Notes under the pieces: model-generated
Seen by the model: only the letters and a program-made list of their open reading frames with translations
The model's database searches: none
What the model was told of the DNA's origin: nothing
Made by a program: the position numbers and the translations under genes
Assembly (NCBI RefSeq): GCF_003112535.1
Contig: NZ_BEWA01000013.1
Span: 62,001 to 126,000, forward strand
Length of the DNA stretch: 64,000 bases
Direction of reading: 5' to 3'
Source: Streptomyces rishiriensis
GTDB taxonomy: Bacteria > Actinomycetota > Actinomycetes > Streptomycetales > Streptomycetaceae
Part shown: piece by piece, positions 33,862-42,584 of the stretch
How positions within the stretch are numbered: the first letter of the stretch is position 1
Layout: every line of letters begins with the position of its first letter

Positions 33862-34782
33862 TCACAGCCGTCCTCGGGCACGCTTCACCTCGCGGTCGAC
33901 GGCCCAGGCGTCGGCGACCGGCCCGAGGTGGCCGAGCTTGTCGGGATTGATCACCGTGCGAATGGTCCGGATCCGTCCGTCGGGCACGTCGAGGGCCATG
34001 ATGTGGAGCACCCTGCCGTCCCGGTCGCGGAAGACCGCGCCGGGCTGCCCGTTGATCTCGCACGGCTCGAACGTCACGTCCACCCGGGCCAACAGGGGGA
34101 AGACGGCGGCGAGCAGCCGGGCCACGTTCTCGGCGCCGGTGACGGCCCTGGCGAACTGCGGGGCCTTGCCGCCGCCGTCCCCGACCAGCTGGACGTCGGC
34201 GGACAGCAGGTTCCTCAGCCCGCCCACGTCACCGTCCTTCAGGGCGTCGAAGAACCGCGTCGCCAGCTCCTGCCGCCCCTGCCGGTCCACCTCGTACCGG
34301 GGCCGCCCGTCCCGCATGTGCCGGCGCGCCCGTACCAGCAGCTGCCGGCAGGCCGCCTCCGAGCGGCCCACCGCCGCGGCGACCTCGTCGAACCCGAAGT
34401 CGAACACCTCCCTCAGGACGAACACCGACCGCTCCAGCGGGCTGAGCCGCTCCAGCAGCAGCAGCGCCGCCATCGACACCGAGTCGGCCAACTCGGCCGC
34501 ACGCGCCGGATCCTGGTACGGATCGTCGAGCAGCGGCTCGGGGAACCAGGGGCCCACGTACTCCTCGCGCCTCACCCGCGCGGAGCGCAGGACGTCGATC
34601 GAGACGCGTGTCACCGTGGCCGACAGAAAGGCCTTGGCCGACTCGACCCGGGACGTCGAGCGGTCGTAGCGCAGCCATGTCTCCTGCACCGCGTCCTCGG
34701 CCTCGCCCACGCTGCCCAGAATCCGGTAGGCGATCGAGAACAGCAGCGGCCTCAGGTCTTCGAACTCCTCGACCTTGTTCAC
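33862..34782 (-). CDS. sigJ: ECF41-family RNA polymerase sigma factor (SigJ-like)
   Basis: This 306-residue protein has sigma region 2 (LLFSIAYRILGSVGEAEDAVQETWLRY) and region 4 (LSPLERSVFVLREVFDFGFDEVAAAVGRSEAACRQL). A C-terminal SnoaL-like domain of about 120 residues follows. ECF41 hallmarks are present: PWFPEPLL (the WLPEP motif), DGGGK and NPDKL. In this group the fused C-terminal domain modulates activity in place of an anti-sigma factor. GTG 34782 has GGAGGGG upstream. The gene lies 50 bases after the carboxymuconolactone decarboxylase gene and should be autoregulated through the ECF41 promoter upstream of that gene. Confidence 0.93.
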   Translation of the reverse strand: MNKVEEFEDLRPLLFSIAYRILGSVGEAEDAVQETWLRYDRSTSRVESAKAFLSATVTRVSIDVLRSARVRREEYVGPWFPEPLLDDPYQDPARAAELADSVSMAALLLLERLSPLERSVFVLREVFDFGFDEVAAAVGRSEAACRQLLVRARRHMRDGRPRYEVDRQGRQELATRFFDALKDGDVGGLRNLLSADVQLVGDGGGKAPQFARAVTGAENVARLLAAVFPLLARVDVTFEPCEINGQPGAVFRDRDGRVLHIMALDVPDGRIRTIRTVINPDKLGHLGPVADAWAVDREVKRARGRL

Positions 34783-34832
34783 GACGTGTCCCCTCCCGTG
34801 CTCCTGCGTGTCCGGCCGACCGTCGGGGTCGC

Positions 34833-35306
34833 TCAGTGGAACTGGCCGGGGCGGTAGTCGCCGGCCGGCTGCCGGGTGATGATGTTCAGCCGGTTCGCCG
34901 TGTTCATGAAGGAGACCAGCACGACCAGGGCGGTGAGCTGTTCCTCGTCGTAGTGCTTGGTGGCGCTCGCCCACACCTCGTCGCTGACGCCCCCGGCCCC
35001 GTCCGCGACCCGGGTTCCTTCCTCCGCCAGTTCCAGCGCGGCCCGTTCGGCCTCGGTGAAGACCGTTGCCTCCCGCCACACCGCCACCAGGTTCAGCCGG
35101 ACCGCGGTCTCGCCGGCGGCGGCGGCCTCCTTGGTGTGCATGTCGACGCAGGCGGCGCAGCCGTTGATCTGGCTCACGCGCAGCGCCACCAGCTCCTGCG
35201 TCACGGCCGGCAGCGGCGTCTCCTTGAGCGCCCTGCCCGCCGACATGAAGTGCTTCAGAACCTTGCCGGCGGCCGGGCTGGTGAAGTAGTTCAGTCGCGC
35301 ATCCAT
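34833..35306 (-). CDS. carboxymuconolactone decarboxylase/AhpD-like protein, ECF41 partner
   Basis: This 157-residue protein carries the AhpD-type active site: QINGCAACVDMHTKEA, with a redox C-x-x-C, a conserved His and an acidic residue upstream (VTQELVALRVS). Proteins of this COE group (carboxymuconolactone decarboxylase, oxidoreductase or epimerase) are the typical cognate target of ECF41 sigma factors. ATG 35306 has GGAGG 7 bases upstream. The sigma gene follows in the same direction. Peroxidase-like redox activity is likely, substrate unknown. Confidence 0.92.
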   Translation of the reverse strand: MDARLNYFTSPAAGKVLKHFMSAGRALKETPLPAVTQELVALRVSQINGCAACVDMHTKEAAAAGETAVRLNLVAVWREATVFTEAERAALELAEEGTRVADGAGGVSDEVWASATKHYDEEQLTALVVLVSFMNTANRLNIITRQPAGDYRPGQFH

Positions 35307-35344
35307 GGCGTGTCCTCCGTGGTCGTCAGTGGCTACACCTCCGA

Positions 35345-35371
35345 GACGAGGCAGCCCGGCCCCCTGTGACA
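35345..35371 (-). promoter_or_regulatory. ECF41-type promoter
   Basis: On the minus strand TGTCACA (35365-35371), exactly 16 bp, CGTC (35345-35348) matches the published ECF41 -35/-10 architecture. It lies 38 bases upstream of the carboxymuconolactone decarboxylase start codon. Confidence 0.88.
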
Positions 35372-35428
35372 CGGATGGATGTGACGCGCGTCTCCCCGCC
35401 CCCTGCCGGCATCACGGCCCCGGCGCTC

Positions 35429-35914
35429 TCAGCCCAGCCGTTCGCTCTCCCCCGACGGGTTCTCTCCCGACGGGTTCTCCCAGGACGGGTCCACGGGGAC
35501 GTTCCAGGCTCGCAGCATGGACAGGATCTCGGCCCGGGTCCTGGGCCAGGCGAACCGGAAGGCGCGGTCGAGCACTTCCCTGCTCTCCAGGAAGGACTCC
35601 ACGAAAGTGACGTAGGCCGTGTCCACCAGCCGGCCTGTGGGGTCCTCCTCAAGCGCCTCGATGAATTCGAAACAACGCTTCAGGAAATCCTCCGCCTTCG
35701 CGTCGATTTCCGGAGATTCCATCAGGGGCTGGAACAGAGGGTAAGTGAGCACTTCGGACAGGAGCGTCCCCGGATGAGTGTTCACCTCCTCCCAGTGGGT
35801 GACCTGCGACACGCTCAGATCGTGACGCCTGGCCGCCTGTTCGAAATATGGATTCACTTCCGGGAGCAGTCGCAGAAGCTGCGTGACCAGATCGTCGGAG
35901 GTTATCCCTTGCAC
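35429..35914 (-). CDS. probable immunity protein of the RHS toxin
   Basis: This 161-residue, acidic, soluble, mostly helical protein starts at GTG 35914, with AAGGAG 7 bases upstream. It lies directly downstream of the RHS toxin gene in the same direction, the position of immunity genes in polymorphic toxin systems. LLRLLPEVNPYFEQAARRH and FVESFLESREVLDRAFRFAWP resemble small immunity-like proteins such as the DUF7674 group, though I cannot confirm membership. ENPSG is duplicated near the C-terminus. The gene is visibly less GC-rich than its neighbours, consistent with horizontal acquisition. Function is inferred from position. Confidence 0.65.
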   Translation of the reverse strand: MQGITSDDLVTQLLRLLPEVNPYFEQAARRHDLSVSQVTHWEEVNTHPGTLLSEVLTYPLFQPLMESPEIDAKAEDFLKRCFEFIEALEEDPTGRLVDTAYVTFVESFLESREVLDRAFRFAWPRTRAEILSMLRAWNVPVDPSWENPSGENPSGESERLG

Positions 35915-35950
35915 GCCCGTACTCCTTCGTATTCCGCTGAATAAATGATA

Positions 35951-35985
35951 CGCCACCGGCCGGGAGGTCCTCCCGGCCGGTGGCG
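35951..35985 (-). terminator. strong hairpin between RHS toxin gene and immunity gene
   Basis: A perfect 16-bp stem (35951-35966 with 35970-35985) closes on a 3-base loop, followed on the minus strand by T-rich TATCATTTATT. It should stop most transcription from the RHS gene before the immunity gene. Confidence 0.85.
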
Positions 35986-36009
35986 CCCTCGACAGGCGAT
36001 CCGATGAGG

Positions 36010-39000
36010 TCAGGCCATCGGGGTCACCACATAGCAGTCATCGAAGAACAGGCAGCCCGCGCCCTGGCCCTCGGGGACCACGCCCAGCGGGTCCGTCAGG
36101 GATTCGCTGAGCCGTTTCGTCGCTTCCCCGACCCCGTAGTTGTAGACGTCCACCGGGAACTGCGCGGCGCTGGCGGCGCCGCCCACCACCCCGAATGCCT
36201 TGGCGAAACCCCGGCCCTTGATCCTCTCGCCCGTGGGCACGGCCCGCTGCGGCGCCTTCGGATGCAGGTTCTCGGGGATGGCGAACTTCTGTCCCGTGAC
36301 CTCGCTCATCGATTCCGCCGAAAGGACGGACTTGACGAGCTTGGACACCGTCTTGTCGAAGCCCGACGCCTTCACCCTCTTCGTCACCGCCCCGGCCACG
36401 TCGTCCGCGTTGAGAGCGGTCCAGAGTTCCTTCGATTCGTTGATCGCGACCTTTCGGTCGGAATCGGAGAGGATGCCCTTTCCGGTGTCCTCCTTGGCCT
36501 TGCGGTCGTCCTCCAGCAGGTCACGCAGTCCGCCGAGTTTGTCGACGGTCTTCTCGATGTGCCATTTCGTTCCGTCGCCGCCGAAGCCCTTGCCCTCGTT
36601 CATCTCCTCGATCAGGGCCGAGGCCGTCTTTCCGTCGCCCACCACATCCGAGTCCGCCACCTGCGGCCTGATGTAGAGCTCCTTGATGATGCCCTTGAGG
36701 CGCTCGTTCTGGACCGCCGGCATATGGGCGCGCTTCTTGTCCATGCCGGGGTTGGGGTTCTTCTTGGGCTTCGAGGGCTTGCTGGGGATGATCCTTCCGC
36801 CCTGGCACCGGCCGGGGTTGTCCTGGCACCACGCCATCATGTCGGGGTCGTAGTTGCCCGTCGGGTCGCTGCGCCGCAGCGGGTTGTTGTGCCCGTAGGC
36901 GTAGCCGTTCAGCTGCTGCGGGTCCGTCGGGTCGACCACCGCGTCGGCGCTGAGGAAGCGGCCCGTCTTCGGGTCGTACTCCCGGGCCCCGAGATGGGTG
37001 AGGCCGGTCGGATCCTGCGTACCGCCGACGAAGCCCTTGGCGCCCGGCCAGCTTCCGGCCGGCGGCGGAGTGCCGCGTGTCTCGCCGAAGGGCATGGTGC
37101 GGCGTTGCACCAGGGTCTGGGTCGTGGCGTCGACGGCGAGTTCGCCGGTGCCGTGGTGGTCGGCGACGACGAAGGAGACCTTGCCGTCGTCCTGGCGCAC
37201 GGCGCTCGCCCCGCCGAGGTCGTAGTACCGCCGCGCGGTCGTCTTCCCGGTGGCCTTCGTCCAGGTGATCTCCGTGGCCCCCAGGTACAGCGTCGACACC
37301 CCGCCGGGACCGCGGCTGATCAGGCGCTTCCCGTCGGCGTCGTACAGGTACTGGGTGGTCGCGGAGCCTTCGGTGACGGAGGCGAGGTTGCCCTCGGAGT
37401 CCCAGGCGAACGCCTGCTTGGCCCCGCCGCTCGGCGTGCGGGACTCGGCGCCGCCGCCGGGCTCGTAGGTGTAGGTGTCCTTGCCGGTGACGGCGCCCGC
37501 CGAGGAGACCGACGTCAGGGAGTTCGGCTGGCCCTTTCCGTTCTCGTCGTAGCGGTAGGTGCGGGTGACGTCTCCCGCGGCCTTCCCGGTCGTGTCGTGC
37601 GTCGTGTCGGTGTCACGGTTCCCGGCCGCCGTGTAGGTGTACGACTGCCAGTACGGCGCGGGTCCGCCGAGGGCGCCGGCGCCGGGGGCCGGCGCGCAGT
37701 CGCCGGCCGGGGTCCACGCCTCGGTCAGCCGCTGGAGGTAGTCGTAGCGGAAGCACTGCCGGTCGGTGCCCTGGCGGGAGGCGTCGGTGACCGAGTCCAC
37801 GTTGCCCGACTCGTCGTAGGCGTAGGTGACCGCGCGGTCGACCCCGGCGATCCCCTCGCGTTCGGTGCGGCTGGTGGACAGCAGCTGGGTGCCCGGCTCG
37901 TACGTGTTGTTGATCCAGACGCGCTTGCCGGCGTCGCCCAGTTCCAGCTCCTCCAGCTTCCCGGTGAGGCTGTAGCGCGCGTTGCCGACGTACGTGCCGA
38001 GGCCCTCGGCCTTCACGACGCGCTGGAGGCCGTCGTAGGTCGGTGCGACCACCTCGGCGGGCAGGTTCCCCGCCGCGGGATAGCTGGCGGACTTGACGGT
38101 CCCGTCGAGGTTGTAGGTGGTGTTGGTCTGGTAGCTGACACCCGCGGCGCCGCCCAGTCCGGGCTCCGTGGACGGGATCGACACGGTCGTGCGCAGTGGC
38201 CGGTAGAGGTTGTCGTAGGCGTTGATCGTCTGCGTGTACTGGGCGCCGCCCGCGCCTCCGACGTAGCGGGTGGAGCTGGCGAGATAGCCCTTGCGCACGG
38301 TGTCGAAGGTCCAGGAGGCCAGCAGCGGGCCCGTCGTGGAGTTCTCCCGGGTCTCGGTGTGCCGCCCGATCCGGTCGTAGACGAAGGCGAGCGTCTTCTG
38401 ACGGCCCACGTCGGTCGCGGTGGTGACCCGGTCCGCGTCGTCGTAGGTCGTCCTGGTGGCGCCCGAGTCGGGATCGGTGGAGGTGAGCTGACGTCCGAGC
38501 AGGTCGTAGGTGTAGGAGCGGACCGTCTTGTCGGGGCCGGTGACCTTGGTCAGGTGTCCGTTGCCGTCGTGCTCGTACCAGGTGCTGTCGTAGGCGCCGG
38601 TCGGGGCCCCTCCGTGGAACTCACGCAGTTCCGTGGTCCGGCCCGCCGCGTCGAGCACCGTCGCGGTCGGCGTGCTGCCCTCCGGCGGGTCGACGGTGAC
38701 CAGGTCGGCGCTGTGGGTGGTCGTGGTGCGGGACAGTTCGACGCCCACGCCGTTGCCACGGAGCGTTCTGGTGACGGTCTGGCGGCCGAGGCCGTCGTAC
38801 TCGTTGACCGTCTGGGCGTCCACGGAGCCCTGCTCGGTCACGCCGAAGAGCTTGGGCTCCGGCGCCTTGGCGGTGTAGTACGGCGCGTACTTGCGCACGA
38901 CCAGACCGCGTCCGTCGTAGAACGTGTCGTCGATGAGCCGGCCGCCGTCGGGGCCGGCGGACTGCGACTGCCGTGGTCGCAGCCAGCCGTCGTAGAGGAT

Positions 39001-42000
39001 GTAGGACGCCTGCTGGCTGCCGTCGTTCATCAGCTTCTTGGCGACGACGGCGGCGATCTCGCCCTCCGCGATCCGGTAGCCGTACTCCAGGCTGGGCGTG
39101 GGGCTGGAGGCCTTGGGCCGGTTCGCGAGCCAGGCCTTGGTGAGCCGGCCCAACGCGTCGAACTCCGCGTCGCTGCGCTTGCCGTTGGCGTCGACCGAGG
39201 CGGTGGGCAGCGAGCGGACGCCGTCGAACTCGGTCACGACGGACTGCGCGCTGGAGGGGGTGCCCGCGACCAGTTCGGTGCCCGTCACGGTGAGGGTGGC
39301 GGGCTTGGAGGCGGTCGCCGCGCCGAAGACGGTCGTGCTGGTCGCCCCCGAGGAGTCGGAGGTGGACTTCACCCGCCCGTAGCCGTCGTAAGCGCTGCTC
39401 TTCCAGCGGTAGTCGGGCGTGGTCCCGGTGTAGCCGACCAGTTCCTCCTGCTTGGTGAGCAGGCCCCGGGTCGGCGCGGCGCCGAAGGCGAGGGAGTCGT
39501 AGGTGTTGCGCTTGCGGGAGAGCAGGTGCGCGGGGTAGGTGACGGCCGTGCCGCAGGCCACGTCGAGGACCTCGACCTGCTTGGGCAGGGCGCGCAGCCA
39601 GGTGGTGGCGTTGTCGGCGTACTGGGTGGTGGTGCACTGCTCGTCGCCGGACGCGGCCTCACCGAGGTCGCTGTCCTCGATGACCCGTCCCAGGTCGTCG
39701 TACTTCGTCGCGGTGGAGGTCTGCTGCCAGCTGCCGTCGTGCTTGCGGTCCCAGCTGCGGGTCGCGGCCGTGCCGGTCAGGTTCGCGGTGACCGTGCCCC
39801 AGTCCCGCACCCGCTTGGCGGTCTCCTTGCGCCAGGGCGTGCTCACGGTCTTGCTCTCCACCGTGCCGCCCGGCCCGGTGTAGTCGACGGTCTTGAACTC
39901 GGTTCCCTGGAAGGCCTCGTGGTCGGTGAGACTGCCGCCCTCCCCGTCGGAGACGGTCACCTCCTTGGCGCCGCCCGCGGCGTTCTTGCGGTCGCCGTCC
40001 ATGCCCCGCAGGAACCAGTGCTCGCTCAGCGAGCGCATGCCGTCCCAGCCGCCGGACTGCACCTGGACCCGGCCGTAGCCGTTCCACTGCGACCAGGTCT
40101 TGTACTTCTCCTTGGTCAGGCCGTCGTCGTCGGCGTAGTGCCAGGCGGCGCCGTCCAGGTAGGCGTACTTGGTGACCATGTCGTCGGAGCCGCCGGTGCG
40201 GTCGGTCGCGGTGACCTGGGTGACGACGTACTTGTTGAACCACTCCTGGACGGGATCCGGCGCGCCGGCGGGCTGCCAGTACTGCGGGAAGCAGCGGGTG
40301 GTGTTCGACTCCGGCGCGGGCAGTGCGGCGAAGTCGCACTCGGGCTCCGAGTAGGCGACGTCGATCGAGCCGCCCGACTCGTCGGAGACGTTGGAGAGCC
40401 GGTACTTGATGAAGGGCGCGATGCCGTCACCGAGCCGGTCGAGCCGGTTGGGCCCCTGCTTGTAGCCGAAGGTCACCTTGGGCAGCGTCACCGACGGGGT
40501 CGCGGACAGGCCGGTGTGCTGGATGGACTCCAGGAGCAGGGAACGGTCGATGTCCGCGTCGCCCCACCTCTGGGTGAACGCCCAGGCGTCGGCGTCGGCG
40601 TAGCCGCCCGAGGGCTGCAGGACCTGCGTGGTGATCTTGGACAGCCGCTTGCGGGACCAGAAGGACGGGGCGAACCGGCCCTTGTCGCAGTCGGTGCCCG
40701 CTTTGCAGTTCAGGTAGTACGGCGTGTCCTCCCACCGGGTGGGGTTCTTCTCGATCTCCGTGACGGCGCAGGCGGCGGCCGTGGCCTCGATGCACCGCTC
40801 GGTGTTGGTGAAGACGACCTTGCCGACGGGCTTGGCGGTGAAGAGCGTGTCGCTGCGCTGGCCGTACTCGATGCGGTCGATGACACCGCCGCGCTCGTAG
40901 GAGGTGTCGTCGGCGGCCACGCGGTTGCGGCCGTAGGAGTTGGTCTCCGGGTCGTACCAGTACGACATGGCGTTGCCCTGGAGGTCGACCACGTAGTCGA
41001 GGTTCCAGCGCCAGGCCTGCCGGCACCAGGACGCGGCGAAGGTGGCCTGGTGGCAGGGCTCGTCGGTGTTGTTGCCGAAGACGGGCACGGTCCAGGTGGA
41101 CTTCGTCTCGGGCTTGCCCGTGCTCCAGCCCGGGAGGCGGTTGTAGCCGAAGAAGTACTGGAGGCCGTCGGTGGTCGTCACCTTCCAGTACTCGCCGTCG
41201 TTGTCGCCGTTCGCCCGCTCGGCGGCGTCGCTGAGCTTCTCGACGCGGGTGCCGTCGTCGTTGCGGATCCGCCAGACGTTCTTGCCGGCCGGGATCAGTT
41301 CGCCCGCGCGGCCGTTGAAGCTGATGGTGGCGTTGTCGTAGCCCCAGCACTGGTCGCCGGGGGCGTCGTCCTTGCTCCAGTCGCCGTCCTCGCCGCACGG
41401 CTTGTAGCGCCGCTCGATGAAGCCGGTGTTCATGTCGAAGCCCGAACCGACCCAGGAGGACTGGTTGTTGCTGGTGGTGGTCTGCCCGTCGACGGCGCCC
41501 GAAGAGTAGCCGACGGACAGCTTGGGCAGCAGTCCGCCGGGCACGGTCGGCGCGGTCAGCGGGTAGGACCAGGAGAAGTCGCCCGTCTGGAGACTGGTCT
41601 GCCATGCGGCGGACGACGACAGCGGGGTCGCGGTGTAGTCGCCGGCGCCCGCGGAACCGCCGTCCGGGTCGGCCACCGCGGCGAGGAGGACGGCCGAGGC
41701 GGCGGGACGCAGCGCGACGGAGTCGGCGGAGACCGTGTGCTTCTCGCTGTCGTTGCGTCCTGCCACCGGCGTCGTCGTACGGCAGCGGGCCAGCTTCGGC
41801 GTGGTGAGCGCGCAGGAGGGCAGGGTGACCAGGCGCAGCCTCGCGCCGTAGTCCCCGCCGTAGGCCTCGCCGAACGCGGAGTAGTCGATGCTGACGCCGA
41901 CGCTGCGGGAGCCGGTGGACGTGCTCGCGGGGTCGGCGGCGCCGACGGAGAGCAGGACCCCGTCGAGACCGAGGCCGCGGGCGGTGTCCTGCGGCAGCAG

Positions 42001-42447
42001 CCGCACCCGGGCCCTGGCGGAGCCGGTCGCCGCCGGGTCGGCCAGCAGCTCGACGGGCAGGCCGGGCACGCGCAGCTGCGCGACGGCGCGGCGTGCGCCC
42101 CGCCTGCCAGCCGCCTTCCTGCCCGCGCCCGGACCCTGCGCGGCCGAGGCGGCCGGGGTGGCCGTGGGCAGCTCGACCTGCGCGGAACCGGGCTTCGGCC
42201 AGGCGGCGCGGGGCGCCCGGCGCAGGCGCGGAGGCAGCCCGTCCGCCTTGCGCGGCTTGGCCCTGAGCGATACGCCGGGGACAGGGTGGTCGGCCTCGAC
42301 GGGTGAGGCGTGCCGGACACCGCCCGATGTCGCGGCGGCCGACGCGGGCTCGGCCTGGAACAGCGAGCCGACCATGAGCGCGGTCAACGCCAGGGTGGTG
42401 TACCGGTGGAAGCGGCCCGCGCGAGGCGGCCGTATGGGTCTGGACAA
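36010..42447 (-). CDS. secreted RHS-repeat polymorphic toxin
   Basis: This 2145-residue protein has a signal-peptide-like N-terminus (RYTTLALTALMVGSLF, then PASAAA). A SpvB-like region (PGGLLPKLSVGYSSGAVDGQ) leads into many YD/RHS repeats (YDGLGRQTVTRT, YDYLQRLTEAW, YDADGKRLISR). The RHS core LGAREYDPKTGRFLSADAVVDP precedes the junction D-P-T-G at residue 1861. The remaining ~285 residues are the variable toxin module. It contains VVGDGKTASALIEE (~1935), WHIEK (~1960) and DSDRKVA, a G-D-G...H-x-x-K arrangement seen in some RNase-type polymorphic toxins. The start is TTG 42447, with AAGGA upstream. The LamG gene lies upstream and the immunity gene downstream. Confidence 0.9.
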   Translation of the reverse strand: MSRPIRPPRAGRFHRYTTLALTALMVGSLFQAEPASAAATSGGVRHASPVEADHPVPGVSLRAKPRKADGLPPRLRRAPRAAWPKPGSAQVELPTATPAASAAQGPGAGRKAAGRRGARRAVAQLRVPGLPVELLADPAATGSARARVRLLPQDTARGLGLDGVLLSVGAADPASTSTGSRSVGVSIDYSAFGEAYGGDYGARLRLVTLPSCALTTPKLARCRTTTPVAGRNDSEKHTVSADSVALRPAASAVLLAAVADPDGGSAGAGDYTATPLSSSAAWQTSLQTGDFSWSYPLTAPTVPGGLLPKLSVGYSSGAVDGQTTTSNNQSSWVGSGFDMNTGFIERRYKPCGEDGDWSKDDAPGDQCWGYDNATISFNGRAGELIPAGKNVWRIRNDDGTRVEKLSDAAERANGDNDGEYWKVTTTDGLQYFFGYNRLPGWSTGKPETKSTWTVPVFGNNTDEPCHQATFAASWCRQAWRWNLDYVVDLQGNAMSYWYDPETNSYGRNRVAADDTSYERGGVIDRIEYGQRSDTLFTAKPVGKVVFTNTERCIEATAAACAVTEIEKNPTRWEDTPYYLNCKAGTDCDKGRFAPSFWSRKRLSKITTQVLQPSGGYADADAWAFTQRWGDADIDRSLLLESIQHTGLSATPSVTLPKVTFGYKQGPNRLDRLGDGIAPFIKYRLSNVSDESGGSIDVAYSEPECDFAALPAPESNTTRCFPQYWQPAGAPDPVQEWFNKYVVTQVTATDRTGGSDDMVTKYAYLDGAAWHYADDDGLTKEKYKTWSQWNGYGRVQVQSGGWDGMRSLSEHWFLRGMDGDRKNAAGGAKEVTVSDGEGGSLTDHEAFQGTEFKTVDYTGPGGTVESKTVSTPWRKETAKRVRDWGTVTANLTGTAATRSWDRKHDGSWQQTSTATKYDDLGRVIEDSDLGEAASGDEQCTTTQYADNATTWLRALPKQVEVLDVACGTAVTYPAHLLSRKRNTYDSLAFGAAPTRGLLTKQEELVGYTGTTPDYRWKSSAYDGYGRVKSTSDSSGATSTTVFGAATASKPATLTVTGTELVAGTPSSAQSVVTEFDGVRSLPTASVDANGKRSDAEFDALGRLTKAWLANRPKASSPTPSLEYGYRIAEGEIAAVVAKKLMNDGSQQASYILYDGWLRPRQSQSAGPDGGRLIDDTFYDGRGLVVRKYAPYYTAKAPEPKLFGVTEQGSVDAQTVNEYDGLGRQTVTRTLRGNGVGVELSRTTTTHSADLVTVDPPEGSTPTATVLDAAGRTTELREFHGGAPTGAYDSTWYEHDGNGHLTKVTGPDKTVRSYTYDLLGRQLTSTDPDSGATRTTYDDADRVTTATDVGRQKTLAFVYDRIGRHTETRENSTTGPLLASWTFDTVRKGYLASSTRYVGGAGGAQYTQTINAYDNLYRPLRTTVSIPSTEPGLGGAAGVSYQTNTTYNLDGTVKSASYPAAGNLPAEVVAPTYDGLQRVVKAEGLGTYVGNARYSLTGKLEELELGDAGKRVWINNTYEPGTQLLSTSRTEREGIAGVDRAVTYAYDESGNVDSVTDASRQGTDRQCFRYDYLQRLTEAWTPAGDCAPAPGAGALGGPAPYWQSYTYTAAGNRDTDTTHDTTGKAAGDVTRTYRYDENGKGQPNSLTSVSSAGAVTGKDTYTYEPGGGAESRTPSGGAKQAFAWDSEGNLASVTEGSATTQYLYDADGKRLISRGPGGVSTLYLGATEITWTKATGKTTARRYYDLGGASAVRQDDGKVSFVVADHHGTGELAVDATTQTLVQRRTMPFGETRGTPPPAGSWPGAKGFVGGTQDPTGLTHLGAREYDPKTGRFLSADAVVDPTDPQQLNGYAYGHNNPLRRSDPTGNYDPDMMAWCQDNPGRCQGGRIIPSKPSKPKKNPNPGMDKKRAHMPAVQNERLKGIIKELYIRPQVADSDVVGDGKTASALIEEMNEGKGFGGDGTKWHIEKTVDKLGGLRDLLEDDRKAKEDTGKGILSDSDRKVAINESKELWTALNADDVAGAVTKRVKASGFDKTVSKLVKSVLSAESMSEVTGQKFAIPENLHPKAPQRAVPTGERIKGRGFAKAFGVVGGAASAAQFPVDVYNYGVGEATKRLSESLTDPLGVVPEGQGAGCLFFDDCYVVTPMA

Positions 42448-42500
42448 CCCGAATGGTCCTTACGTTCGTCGGGTGGGGGTCGGTCCGGTCGCTCGCGGAG

Positions 42501-42531
42501 CCCGTGGGCCCGCCGAATGCGGGCCCACGGG
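42501..42531 (-). terminator. hairpin between the LamG and RHS genes
   Basis: A perfect 13-bp stem (42501-42513 with 42519-42531) has loop CGAAT and no U tract. It lies in the 137-base gap between the two same-strand genes. It may attenuate read-through into the toxin gene. Confidence 0.7.
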
Positions 42532-42584
42532 CCGGAGAAAGCGCGTCGTCACGACGCCCGGGGATGCGGAGTGCGGGCTACGGA

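Noticed and set aside
35980-42306. 2108-residue plus-strand frame opposite the RHS gene
   Set aside because: It is a full-length antisense shadow. The minus-strand frame has signal peptide, RHS repeats and core motifs; the plus frame is low-complexity Val/Gly/Arg.
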